Positions 17,568-25,965 of a stretch of 64,000 bases of DNA are shown here, in pieces. The notes beneath the pieces were generated by a model, which saw only the letters and a program-made list of their open reading frames with translations, was not told the origin of the DNA and did not search any database. Numbering within the stretch: the first letter of the stretch is position 1; each line of letters starts with the position of its first letter. Origin of the DNA: Arthrobacter sp. zg-Y1171 (lineage in GTDB: Bacteria > Actinomycetota > Actinomycetes > Actinomycetales > Micrococcaceae); contig NZ_CP104264.1 of assembly GCF_025244845.1 (NCBI RefSeq), positions 2,480,001 through 2,544,000 of the forward strand, in the 5' to 3' direction. The position numbers were made by a program, and so were the translations under genes.

Positions 17568-19268
17568 TTGAACACTGAACTTTCCCAGGTTGATGACGAT
17601 CGTCATCTCACTGCCGATGACAGCACCGAAGCACTGACCGTTGCGGACACCCTGGCCGTCAAGGCCGACGCCGCGGAAATCCCCGAACTGACGTTCGCAG
17701 ATTTCGGTGTCCGGTCGGACATCGTCGAATCCCTCGCCGACGCCGGCATCACGCACCCCTTCCCCATCCAGTCGATGACCCTGCCCGTTGCGCTCAGCGG
17801 CCACGACATCATCGGCCAGGCCAAGACCGGCACCGGCAAGACCCTCGGCTTCGGCATCCCGGCACTGCAGCGTGTGGTGGGCCCGGAAGACAAGGGCTAC
17901 GCCGAACTCGCCGTCCCCGGCGCACCGCAGGCCCTGATCGTGGTCCCCACCCGTGAACTGGCAGTCCAGGTGGCGGGCGACCTCACCACCGCCGCCCGCC
18001 GGCGCGGCGCCCGCATCGTCACCATCTACGGCGGCCGTGCCTACGAGCCGCAGACGGAGGCCCTGGCCGCCGGCGTCGAAATCGTGGTCGGCACCCCGGG
18101 CCGCCTGATCGACCTCTACAACAAGAAGCACCTCTCGCTGAAGAACGTGCGGCTGGTGGTACTTGACGAGGCCGACGAGATGCTGGACCTCGGCTTCCTG
18201 CCCGACGTCGAAACGCTGATGGCTGCCACGCCCGCCGTGCGCCAGACCCTGTTGTTCTCGGCCACCATGCCCGGCGCCGTCGTGTCCATGGCCCGCCGCT
18301 ACATGACCAAGCCCACCCACATCCGGGCTGCGGATCCCGACGACGAGGGCCTGACCAAGAAGGACATCCGCCAGGTGGTCTACCGGGCGCACAACCTGGA
18401 CAAAGCCGAAGTGGTTGCCCGCATCCTGCAGGCACGCGGCCGCGGCCGCACCATCATCTTCACCAAGACCAAGCGCACGGCCGCCAAGCTGTCCGAGGAA
18501 CTCGTGGACCGCGGCTTCGCCGTCGCCGCCATGCACGGTGACCTGGGCCAGGGCGCCCGTGAGCAGGCCATGCGCGCTTTCCGCAATGAAAAGGTGGACG
18601 TGCTGGTGGCCACCGACGTCGCCGCGCGCGGCATCGACGTCGACGACGTCACCCACGTGATCAACTACCAGTGCCCCGAGGACGAGAAGACCTACCTGCA
18701 CCGCGTTGGCCGCACCGGCCGCGCCGGGCACAAGGGCACCGCAGTGACGTTCGTGGACTGGGACGATGTGCCCCGTTGGGGCCTGATCAACAAGGCCCTG
18801 GGCCTGGACCAGGCGGAACCGGTGGAAACCTATTCCTCCTCCCCGCACCTGTACACCGACCTGGATATCCCCGAAGGCACCAAGGGACGCCTGCCGCGCA
18901 ACAAGCGCACCCATGCGGGCATTGATGCCGAAAAGATCGAGGACCTGGGCGAGACCGGTAAATCCGGCGGCCGCAGCAACTCCTCGAGCCGTGAAGGCAG
19001 CCGTTCCGGTTCCGGCCGGGATGCCGGATCCCGCGGCGGCAACCCCCGCGGCGGAACACGCGACGGGTCACGCGACGGATCGCGGCGCAGCAGCGCCCGC
19101 TCCGGCGAGGCACGGACCGCGGAGTCCCGCCCGGCTGAAACCCGCCCGGCTGAAACCCGGACCGCGGCACCTGCGGCGGACGGTGCAGCCTCGGACCGCC
19201 CGCGCCGCAGCCGGACCCGCCGCCGCAACGGCGAGGTTGTTCCCAAGACCGGCCCGGCCGCCGAATAG
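17568..19268 (+). CDS. DEAD-box ATP-dependent RNA helicase
   Basis: RNA unwinding helicase of the DeaD/CshA/RhlE group, 566 residues. The core spans about 40-410: Q motif (FADFGVRSDIV ... PFPIQ), motif I AKTGTGKT, VVPTRELA, motif II VVLDEADEMLD, motif III SATMP, motif V ATDVAARGIDVDDV and motif VI HRVGRTGRAG. The C-terminal 140 residues are a basic, Arg/Gly/Ser-rich disordered tail with internal repeats (ESRPAETRPAETRT) likely to bind RNA. The TTG start has no clear ribosome binding site and is uncertain by a few codons. The long upstream region suggests post-transcriptional, perhaps cold-related, control. Confidence 0.93.
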   Translation: MNTELSQVDDDRHLTADDSTEALTVADTLAVKADAAEIPELTFADFGVRSDIVESLADAGITHPFPIQSMTLPVALSGHDIIGQAKTGTGKTLGFGIPALQRVVGPEDKGYAELAVPGAPQALIVVPTRELAVQVAGDLTTAARRRGARIVTIYGGRAYEPQTEALAAGVEIVVGTPGRLIDLYNKKHLSLKNVRLVVLDEADEMLDLGFLPDVETLMAATPAVRQTLLFSATMPGAVVSMARRYMTKPTHIRAADPDDEGLTKKDIRQVVYRAHNLDKAEVVARILQARGRGRTIIFTKTKRTAAKLSEELVDRGFAVAAMHGDLGQGAREQAMRAFRNEKVDVLVATDVAARGIDVDDVTHVINYQCPEDEKTYLHRVGRTGRAGHKGTAVTFVDWDDVPRWGLINKALGLDQAEPVETYSSSPHLYTDLDIPEGTKGRLPRNKRTHAGIDAEKIEDLGETGKSGGRSNSSSREGSRSGSGRDAGSRGGNPRGGTRDGSRDGSRRSSARSGEARTAESRPAETRPAETRTAAPAADGAASDRPRRSRTRRRNGEVVPKTGPAAE

Positions 19269-19285
19269 CGCCGACGTAGGCCTGC

Positions 19286-20182
19286 ATGAGCAACCCTGTA
19301 TGGACGCCCGACGGCGGGTCGCTGGTGGTACACGCGGATAACGCGGAGTTCCTCCCGACCCTGCCGGACGGCTCCTTCACCATGATTTACGTGGACCCGC
19401 CCTTCAACACCGGGCGGTCCCAGCGCCGGCAGCAGACCACCATGGTCCGCAGCGCCGACGGCAGCGGCGACCGGATCGGTTTCAAGGGCCGCAGCTACAG
19501 CACGGTCAAGGGCCTGCTCTCCAGCTACGACGACGCCTTCGAGGATTACTGGGCGTTCCTGGAACCCCGGCTCGCGCAGGCCTGGCGCCTGCTGGCCGAC
19601 GACGGCACCCTGTACGTGCACCTCGATTACCGAGAGGTGCACTACGCGAAGGTCATGCTGGACGCCTTGTTCGGCCGGGACTGCTTCCTGAACGAAATCA
19701 TCTGGGCCTACGACTACGGCGGCCGGGCGAAGAACCGGTGGCCGGCCAAGCATGACAACATCCTGGTCTATGTAAAGAACCCGGATTCGTACCACTTCGA
19801 CAACGCCGAGGTGGACCGGGAACCGTACATGGCCCCGGGCCTGGTGACGCCCGAAAAGGTGGCACTGGGCAAGCTGCCCACCGATGTCTGGTGGCACACC
19901 ATCGTTTCCCCCACCGGCCGCGAGAAGACCGGTTATCCCACCCAGAAACCCGAGGGCCTGCTTCGGCGTGCCGTCGCGGCCAGCAGCCGGGAGGGCGACT
20001 GGGTCCTGGATTTCTTCGCCGGGTCCGGAACGCTCGGCGCCGTTGCGGCCAAGCTGGGCCGGAAGTTCGTGTGCGTAGACGCCAATCCGCAGGCGATCGA
20101 CGTCATGGCCCGGCGGCTTGGTTCGGCGGCCACCGTGGTCTCCGCCGAAACGGGTTCACCGCTTCCTGCCGCCGGCCCCTAA
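19286..20182 (+). CDS. Orphan site-specific DNA methyltransferase (N4/N6 type)
   Basis: SAM-dependent amino-methyltransferase, 298 residues. Catalytic motif IV DPPFNTG is at about 36-42 and SAM-binding motif I DFFAGSGTLGAVAAKLG near 248-264, the order of the beta class. The stretch between them should hold the target-recognition region. No restriction endonuclease gene is adjacent, so it is a solitary methyltransferase; similar genes occur at fixed chromosomal positions in actinobacteria. It follows the helicase by 17 bases in the same direction, so the two may be co-transcribed. The recognition sequence is unknown. Confidence 0.87.
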   Translation: MSNPVWTPDGGSLVVHADNAEFLPTLPDGSFTMIYVDPPFNTGRSQRRQQTTMVRSADGSGDRIGFKGRSYSTVKGLLSSYDDAFEDYWAFLEPRLAQAWRLLADDGTLYVHLDYREVHYAKVMLDALFGRDCFLNEIIWAYDYGGRAKNRWPAKHDNILVYVKNPDSYHFDNAEVDREPYMAPGLVTPEKVALGKLPTDVWWHTIVSPTGREKTGYPTQKPEGLLRRAVAASSREGDWVLDFFAGSGTLGAVAAKLGRKFVCVDANPQAIDVMARRLGSAATVVSAETGSPLPAAGP

Positions 20183-20236
20183 GGTCCGCGCCGCGCCGTC
20201 GTCCGCTTTGCCGGCACGGCGGCGTGCCTGCGCTGA

Positions 20237-21094
20237 CTACCGCGGCAACGGGCCGACGACGGCGGTGCCGGTCCCGAGCGCGGCTATCCGTTCCAGTACC
20301 GCCGGCTCCGTGGTGAACTCACCCAGGAGGTTCGGTTTCCCGGTCCCGTGGTAGTCGCTGGAGCCGGTGACGAGCAGGTCATTGTCCTTCGCCAGCCTGC
20401 GCAGCCATTCCCTGCCCTGGTCTGGATTGTCCCGGTGGTTGACCTCCACGCCCAGCAGCCCGGCGTCGATCATTTCGGCGAAGGTCTCCTCTCCCACCAC
20501 CCGGCCGCGGGAGGACGCCACCGGGTGCGCGAAGACGGGGACTCCGCCGGCCTGCCGGACCAGTGCCACTGCCCGTGCCGGATCCGGCGCGTAATGCGCC
20601 ACGAAGTACGGCGACCGCGCGGTCAGGATGCCGCTGAAGGCCGCCGACCGGTTCGGGACCACGCCCGCGGCTACCAGTGCATCGGCAATGTGGGGCCGTC
20701 CGATGGTTGCTCCCGGCGCCACCTGCGCCTGCACCGAGTCCCAGTCAATGGGGAAATCCTCCGCCAGCCGCTGCACCATCAGTTCGGCCCGGGTGACCCG
20801 GGCTGCGCGGGACCGGGCGATCTCCTCAAGCAGTCCCGGATGGGCCGGATCATGCAGATAGGACAGCACATGGACGCTGATCCCCTCGCTGCTGCGGCAG
20901 GACACCTCCATACCCGGCACAAAAGTGATGCCGCGCTCCTGGGCGGCAGCGGCGGCCTCGGCCCAGCCCGCCGTCGTATCGTGATCGGTCAGCGCAATGG
21001 CATCCAGCCCGGCCTTCGCAGCGGAGGCGATAACATCTGCCGGCTGCTCGGTGCCGTCGGAGACGCAGGAATGGGTGTGCAGGTCAATTCTCAC
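20237..21094 (-). CDS. PHP-domain phosphoesterase (TrpH/YciV-like)
   Basis: 285 residues, GTG start. The metal-binding PHP motifs are present: DLHTHSCVSDGT at 4-15, LTDHDTT at about 36-42, a later VPGMEVSC with Glu, HVLSYLHD, and a C-terminal GSSDYHG. Known relatives are RNase AM (5'-3' exoribonuclease that also hydrolyses 3',5'-bisphosphonucleotides). The function here is by family only. The transcript is likely leaderless (TAGATT six bases before the GTG). It converges with the methyltransferase gene. Confidence 0.87.
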   Translation of the reverse strand: MRIDLHTHSCVSDGTEQPADVIASAAKAGLDAIALTDHDTTAGWAEAAAAAQERGITFVPGMEVSCRSSEGISVHVLSYLHDPAHPGLLEEIARSRAARVTRAELMVQRLAEDFPIDWDSVQAQVAPGATIGRPHIADALVAAGVVPNRSAAFSGILTARSPYFVAHYAPDPARAVALVRQAGGVPVFAHPVASSRGRVVGEETFAEMIDAGLLGVEVNHRDNPDQGREWLRRLAKDNDLLVTGSSDYHGTGKPNLLGEFTTEPAVLERIAALGTGTAVVGPLPR

Positions 21095-21100
21095 GCTTTC

Positions 21101-21106
21101 AATCTA
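21101..21106 (-). promoter_or_regulatory. -10 element for leaderless PHP gene
   Basis: TAGATT on the minus strand, six bases before the GTG at 21094. Confidence 0.55.
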
Positions 21107-21206
21107 CGCCTCCGGACGGCAGGTTCCCTGCCGGTCCGCCCGCACCGGAAAGGTCGGGTATCCCTGGGTGTTTTGCCCCTCCCGGCCGCAGTGAGACGAT
21201 GGAGTG

Positions 21207-22790
21207 GTGACTACTGAAGCGAATTCGACGACATCCCTGCCCGAGCCCTCCGAAGGCCAGCCGCTCGAAGACCGGGTCAACAACCGGTCCCAGCGGCCCT
21301 CCTCCGAAGCCTTCAAGAAGTTCATGTCCTCCGGCTGGGCCGCGGAATCCGGCGAACTTCCCGAACCCGACGCCGTGGCACCCTTCGCCGCGCGCCGCCG
21401 CCGCGCCCTTTCCGAGCGCTTCCCCGGGGAACGGCTGGTTATCCCGGCCGGCCCGCTGAAGGTCCGCTCGAACGACACGGATTACCGTTTCCGTCCGCAC
21501 TCCGGCTTTGCGCACCTGACCGGCCTCGGCGTGGACCGCGAACCGGATGCCGTGCTCGTGATGGAGCCCACCGAACCCGGTGCGGGAGACGACGGCGGCA
21601 ACCACACCGCCGTACTGTATTTCCGCCCGCTCGCCGGCACGGACAGTGACGAGTTCTACTCCAACGCACGCTACGGCTCCTTCTGGATCGGTGACCGGCT
21701 CGGCCTGGCGGAGATCAGCGCACTGATCGGCCTGCCCACCCGGCACCTCAACGAGGCAGAGACCGCCATCACCAACAACGTCGGAGACCCGCAGTTCGGC
21801 GGCATCTCGGTACGGCTGCTGCGCAGTGTCGATGAAATGGTCGATGCGCTGGTGGATACCGTCCGCTACAACACCGCCCTGGACCCGGAAAACGCCGACC
21901 TCAGCGCATTGGACGCCCTCGACGGCGAACTGACCGAAGCCCTGTCCGAACTCCGCCTGGTCAAGGACGAATGGGAGATCGAGCAGATGAAGGCCGCTGT
22001 GGCCGCCACGGTCAACGGCTTCACCGAAGTGGTCAAGGAACTCCCCCGCGCCATCTCCCACCCGCGCGGCGAACGCGTCGTCGAAGGCGCGTTCTTTGCC
22101 CGGGCACGCGAAGAGGGCAATGACCTTGGCTACGACACCATTGCCGCCTCCGGCAACAACGCCACGGTCCTGCACTGGATCCGCAACAACGGCGCCGTCC
22201 ACGCCGGCGATCTGCTGCTGCTCGACGGCGGCGTGGAGGCCGAAAGCCTTTACACCGCCGACATCACCCGCACCCTGCCCGTCAACGGAACCTACACCGA
22301 GGTCCAGCGCCGGGTGTACCAGGCAGTACTCGACGCCGCCGACGCCGGCTTCGAGGCCGCCAAGCCGGGCGCCAAGTTCCGCGACGTCCACGCTGCAGCC
22401 GTCAAGGTCCTGGCCGAACGCCTGGACAGCTGGGGCCTGCTGCCGGTGCCGCTCGAGGAAGCGCTGTCCCCCGAAGGCCAGCAGCACCGCCGGTGGATGC
22501 CCCACGGCGTCAGCCACCACCTCGGAATGGACGTTCACGACTGCGCCCAGGCCCGGGCCGAGCTGTACCTGGACGGCACCATCACCGAGGGCATGGTCTT
22601 CACCATCGAACCGGGCCTCTACTTCAAGGACACCGACCTCTCGGTGCCCGAGGAATACCGCGGCATCGGCGTACGGCTTGAGGACGACGTCCTCATCACC
22701 GCCGACGGTCCCGTGAACCTCAGCGACGCGCTGCCGCGTAACCCGGACGACGTCGAGGACTGGATGGCCGGCATCTACGCTGCCGAGTAA
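21207..22790 (+). CDS. pepP: Xaa-Pro aminopeptidase (aminopeptidase P family)
   Basis: Metallopeptidase that removes N-terminal residues preceding proline; 527 residues. The C-terminal pita-bread domain has all metal ligands: LLLDGGVEAESLYTADITRT (two Asp), HGVSHHLGMDVHD (His), FTIEPGLYF (Glu) and IGVRLEDDVLIT (Glu). The N-terminal domain (PF05195-like) begins near FAARRRRALSERFPGE. Two adjacent GTG codons occur at 21204 and 21207; the second is chosen because a GACGAT -10-like element lies six bases upstream. It is closed by a terminator 22 bases downstream. Confidence 0.93.
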   Translation: MTTEANSTTSLPEPSEGQPLEDRVNNRSQRPSSEAFKKFMSSGWAAESGELPEPDAVAPFAARRRRALSERFPGERLVIPAGPLKVRSNDTDYRFRPHSGFAHLTGLGVDREPDAVLVMEPTEPGAGDDGGNHTAVLYFRPLAGTDSDEFYSNARYGSFWIGDRLGLAEISALIGLPTRHLNEAETAITNNVGDPQFGGISVRLLRSVDEMVDALVDTVRYNTALDPENADLSALDALDGELTEALSELRLVKDEWEIEQMKAAVAATVNGFTEVVKELPRAISHPRGERVVEGAFFARAREEGNDLGYDTIAASGNNATVLHWIRNNGAVHAGDLLLLDGGVEAESLYTADITRTLPVNGTYTEVQRRVYQAVLDAADAGFEAAKPGAKFRDVHAAAVKVLAERLDSWGLLPVPLEEALSPEGQQHRRWMPHGVSHHLGMDVHDCAQARAELYLDGTITEGMVFTIEPGLYFKDTDLSVPEEYRGIGVRLEDDVLITADGPVNLSDALPRNPDDVEDWMAGIYAAE

Positions 22791-22811
22791 CCTCCGGTTT
22801 CACCTCTAGGC

Positions 22812-22850
22812 AAAAGGTCCGCATCCCCGAAAGGGATGCGGACCTTTTTG
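22812..22850 (+). terminator. Rho-independent terminator of pepP
   Basis: Stem AAAAGGTCCGCATCCC / GGGATGCGGACCTTTTT with a CGAAA loop and a T-run. Confidence 0.88.
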
Positions 22851-22914
22851 CGTACCGGGGGATGCTGTCCGGCAGCTTCCCCGGACCGGAGACTGCGATT
22901 CGTCGCGATCCCTG

Positions 22915-22983
22915 CGGTTTGTCCGGACCGCTTCGGTTTGTCCGGTTCCCTGCGCCGCGCAGCGCAGGGTACCCGACAAACCG
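22915..22983. repeat. REP-like intergenic palindrome with flanking direct repeat
   Basis: Two 22-base arms (22934-22955 and 22962-22983) match at 20 of 22 positions with a 6-base loop, beginning CGGTTTGTC and ending GACAAACCG. A further copy of CGGTTTGTCCGG lies 19 bases upstream at 22915-22926. It sits between two convergent terminators where no gene is present, the usual location of repetitive extragenic palindromes. Confidence 0.6.
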
Positions 22984-23015
22984 ATGGGCCATACCCAATC
23001 CGAAGCGAAGGTACG

Positions 23016-23046
23016 AAAAAGGCCCGCACCCTGGGGGTGCGGGCCT
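23016..23046 (-). terminator. Terminator of the YflT-like gene
   Basis: 12-bp perfect stem AGGCCCGCACCC / GGGTGCGGGCCT with a 3-base loop; on the minus strand it is followed by a T-run. Confidence 0.85.
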
Positions 23047-23066
23047 CATGCGATGAAGCGAGGGAC

Positions 23067-23975
23067 CTAGTGGCGGGGCTGCTCCGGCTGGTCTGAACCC
23101 TGCGGAGAACCCGGATCCTGCCCGGGTGCGGCCGGCTGCGGAGCGGAAGGCTGCACTGCGGCCTGTTCCGGAGCGGAAGGCTGCGGTGCGGTCTGTTCGG
23201 GTGCGGCAGGCTGCGCCGGACGGCGGACACCGTACTGCGGGCGGCCGTCCGGAAGGTCCGGGAACTGGCCCCGCGGAGTCGCGGGTTTAGCCGCCGGGCC
23301 TGCCCCTGCGGGTGCCTGGCTGCCGGCATCGGCCGGGGCCTGCCCTGCGGGATCGGAGTCCGGAGCGGGCTGGCCGTACGGGTTGGCCCAGCCGGAGGGC
23401 CGTTCCGGTGCCTGCGGTCCGCCTGCGGGCGGACGCATCGGCTCATGGCGCCGGGCAGCGGGTGCCTGCGGGTGGCCTGCCTGGCCGACCATCGGCAGCC
23501 GGTGCAGCAGTTGCCGTGCGTCATTGGCCGCCTCGGGGGCAACAATAACGTCGTAGCTGGTGGCAATCACCTGGCTGGTGGAGGTGAAGTCCCTGCGCCC
23601 GCGCTGCAGGGCGTAGGCCAGAACCCCGAAGAGGACCCAGAAGACGGCACCGAGGGCCATGGACGGAAGGATGGAGATCGCTGCGGCGCTGCCCCCGAAC
23701 AGCATCAGTGCCAGCCCGACAAAGAGGCCGAACCAGGCACCGGTGGCTGCACTGGAGAGCGCCACCCGGGGGTAGGTCAGCCGGCCGGTCACCCGTTCAA
23801 CGGACTTGAGCTCGTTGCCGACAATCGAGACCAGCTGGACCGGGAACTTGCTGTCGGCAAGGTAATCCACGGCCTTCTGGGCGTCGAGGTAGGCCGTGTA
23901 GCGGCCCACCGTTTCACCCTTGGGCAAGCTGCGGCCCGCATCACGCGGAGGGGTGGCACCAAATAGGTTCGACAT
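23067..23975 (-). CDS. General stress protein YflT-like membrane protein with Pro/Gln-rich tail
   Basis: 302 residues from the ATG at 23975; an ATG six codons earlier is also possible. Residues about 20-60 (VGRYTAYLDAQKAVDYLADS) fit the YflT/heat-induced stress domain. Two hydrophobic helices follow (about 80-125), then a short conserved cytosolic piece. From about 175 onwards the protein is low complexity, with repeated P/Q/A units such as PSAPEQ and AAPEQTAPQPS. The function is unknown; family members are induced by general stress in Bacillus. Confidence 0.75.
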   Translation of the reverse strand: MSNLFGATPPRDAGRSLPKGETVGRYTAYLDAQKAVDYLADSKFPVQLVSIVGNELKSVERVTGRLTYPRVALSSAATGAWFGLFVGLALMLFGGSAAAISILPSMALGAVFWVLFGVLAYALQRGRRDFTSTSQVIATSYDVIVAPEAANDARQLLHRLPMVGQAGHPQAPAARRHEPMRPPAGGPQAPERPSGWANPYGQPAPDSDPAGQAPADAGSQAPAGAGPAAKPATPRGQFPDLPDGRPQYGVRRPAQPAAPEQTAPQPSAPEQAAVQPSAPQPAAPGQDPGSPQGSDQPEQPRH

Positions 23976-24082
23976 TGCTCCATTCTCGCGCATACCTGCC
24001 CCGGACGGTGAACGTATCGCTCGCAGTGAACGGACTCACCTCCCTCGCCCCCCGTGATACCGCGTTACCGGCGGGCACAAAG

Positions 24083-24088
24083 TAGCCT
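24083..24088 (+). promoter_or_regulatory. -10 element for leaderless MgtE-like gene
   Basis: TAGCCT six bases before the GTG at 24095. Confidence 0.55.
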
Positions 24089-24094
24089 TATAAG

Positions 24095-25381
24095 GTGAGT
24101 ACAAATCCAACCCGAGTCTTTATTGCGCGCCTGCTCGGCCTTGACGTCTTCGACCCGCTGGGTGACCGTCTCGGCCGGCTGCGCGATGCGGTCGTGCTGG
24201 ACCGCGGGCCGGGCCTCCCGCCCCAGGCCGTGGGCATCGTGGTGGAGGTTCCCGGCAAGAAACGGGTGTTCGTCCCCCTCACCCGCATCACGTCCATGGA
24301 CCCCGGGCAGATCATCTGCACCGGCCTGGTCAACCTGCGCCGCTTCGAACAGCGCGGAGCAGAGATGCTGGTGGTCGCGGAACTCTTCGACCGCCGGGTA
24401 CAGATGCGCGACGGCAGCGGCGAAGCCACCATCGAAGACATCGCCATTGAGCAGAACCGCGCCGGCGACTGGTACGTCTCCAACCTCTTCGTCCGCCGCG
24501 GCGGCTCGGCCTCCCGGCTGCGGTCCCTGCGCCGGCGCGGAGAACAGATGATCCTTGACTGGAAGGACATTGCCCACTGGGACGCCACCGGCCCGCAGGC
24601 CGCCACGTCCTTCGTCGCCCAGAACGACGACCTCAAGGCCGCCGACTTTGCCGACGCCCTGCATGAGATGAGCGGCAAACGCCGGATCGAAGTGGCCAGC
24701 GAACTGCAGGACGAACGTCTCGCCGACGTCCTGCAGGAACTTCCCGACGACGACCAGGTCCAGATCCTGCAGTCCCTGGACGTGGAGCGCGCCGCAGACG
24801 TGCTGGAGGAAATGGACCCCGACGACGCCGCGGACCTCCTTAACGAACTGCCCGAAGAGCAGAAGGAAGAGCTCCTTGCCCTGATGGAGCCCGAGGACGC
24901 CCGCGACGTCCGGCGCCTGCTGAACTACGAGGAAGACACCGCCGGGTCGCTGATGACCCCCGTGCCGGTCATCCTTCCGCCCGAGGCCACCGTGGCGGAG
25001 GCGCTGGCACACGTGCGCCGCGAAGAGCTCACCCCCGCCCTTGCCTCTTCCATCTACGTCTGCCGGCCGCCGCTGGAAACACCCACCGGGAAGTACCTCG
25101 GCGTTGTGCACATCCAGCAGCTGCTGCGCTCGGCACCCCCCGAGGCGCTGGGCAACATCCTGGATACGGACCTGGAACCGGTCCGCGACTACGCCACCAT
25201 CAGCGAAGTATCGCGGATGCTGGCCACCTATAACTTGAACTCACTGCCGGTAATCAACGACGCCGGACGCCTGGTGGGTGCGGTCACGGTGGACGATGTC
25301 CTGGACCACCTGCTGCCGGACGACTGGCGCATTTCCGACGAAACCGGCCCCATAACGCAGCAGGGAAGGACAAATGGCTGA
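24095..25381 (+). CDS. PRC-barrel / MgtE N-domain / CBS protein without membrane domain
   Basis: 428 residues, GTG start. Residues about 8-130 resemble two PRC-barrel-like beta modules (DVFDPLGDRLGRLRDAVV). Residues about 180-285 are the acidic MgtE_N superhelical repeat (LADVLQELPDDDQVQILQSL and similar units). Residues 290-405 form a CBS pair (EDTAGSLMTPVP ... NLNSLPVINDAGRLVGAVTV). In true MgtE magnesium channels a five-helix membrane domain follows; here the protein stops after the CBS pair. It is therefore probably a magnesium- or nucleotide-sensing regulator rather than a channel. It overlaps the next gene, which does have membrane helices, by 8 bases. Confidence 0.85.
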   Translation: MSTNPTRVFIARLLGLDVFDPLGDRLGRLRDAVVLDRGPGLPPQAVGIVVEVPGKKRVFVPLTRITSMDPGQIICTGLVNLRRFEQRGAEMLVVAELFDRRVQMRDGSGEATIEDIAIEQNRAGDWYVSNLFVRRGGSASRLRSLRRRGEQMILDWKDIAHWDATGPQAATSFVAQNDDLKAADFADALHEMSGKRRIEVASELQDERLADVLQELPDDDQVQILQSLDVERAADVLEEMDPDDAADLLNELPEEQKEELLALMEPEDARDVRRLLNYEEDTAGSLMTPVPVILPPEATVAEALAHVRREELTPALASSIYVCRPPLETPTGKYLGVVHIQQLLRSAPPEALGNILDTDLEPVRDYATISEVSRMLATYNLNSLPVINDAGRLVGAVTVDDVLDHLLPDDWRISDETGPITQQGRTNG

Positions 25382-25961
25382 AAAGATCAAGTCAACGACC
25401 ACCGGCCTCGACACTCCCCGCTCTGCACGGACCCGATGGCTGCCGCGGCTCTCCCCGAACCCCGACGCCTTCGGCCATGCCACGGAGAATTTCGCCCGGT
25501 TCATGGGCACCCCGCAGTTCCTGGTCTACATGACGGTCTTTTGCCTCGTCTGGCTGGCCTGGAACACCTGGGGACCGGAATCCGCCCGCTTTGACAGCGC
25601 AGCCCTGGGCTTTACCGTCCTGACGCTCATGCTGTCGCTGCAGGCCTCCTACGCCGCTCCCCTGCTGCTGCTGGCACAGAACCGGCAGGATGACCGGGAC
25701 CGCGTCTCCGTCCGGCAGGACCGCGAACGCGCCGAGCGCAACCTTATGGACACCGAATACCTCACCCGGGAGATCGCCGAACTTCGGATTGCCCTGCGTG
25801 AGGTGGCCACCCGTGACTATGTCCGCTCCGAAATCCGCGGACTGCTTGAGGAACTCCTCGAGGCCAACGACGACCGTGAGGACGGCGGGACGCGGCGCCG
25901 CCGCCGGCCGGAGGGCACCGACAGCATGCCGAAACTGAATCCCGGCGGAAGGGAACGCTAA
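25374..25961 (+). CDS. DUF1003 membrane protein
   Basis: 195 residues. Two membrane helices are visible, about 46-65 (LVYMTVFCLVWLAWNTWG) and 75-97 (GFTVLTLMLSLQASYAAPLLLLAQ), in the arrangement of DUF1003. They are followed by a charged, probably coiled-coil segment (RQDRERAERNLMDTEYLTREIAELRIAL) and a basic tail. The start overlaps the preceding CBS/MgtE-N gene by 8 bases, so the two products are likely made together and may form one complex. Function unknown. Confidence 0.85.
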   Translation: MAEKIKSTTTGLDTPRSARTRWLPRLSPNPDAFGHATENFARFMGTPQFLVYMTVFCLVWLAWNTWGPESARFDSAALGFTVLTLMLSLQASYAAPLLLLAQNRQDDRDRVSVRQDRERAERNLMDTEYLTREIAELRIALREVATRDYVRSEIRGLLEELLEANDDREDGGTRRRRRPEGTDSMPKLNPGGRER

Positions 25962-25965
25962 GGCC

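Noticed and set aside
17448..18914. 488-codon minus-strand frame opposite the DEAD-box helicase
   Set aside because: Antisense shadow of a gene with complete helicase motifs; its translation is low complexity (Gly/His/Val/Asp rich) and has no family features.
18900..19200. GC-rich short repeats in the helicase C-terminus as a mobile or CRISPR-like repeat
   Set aside because: They encode in-frame Arg/Gly/Ser and ETRPA repeats of a disordered tail; no regular spacing.
21099..22538. 479-codon minus-strand frame opposite pepP
   Set aside because: Antisense shadow of a GC-rich gene; pepP on the plus strand has all metal ligands.
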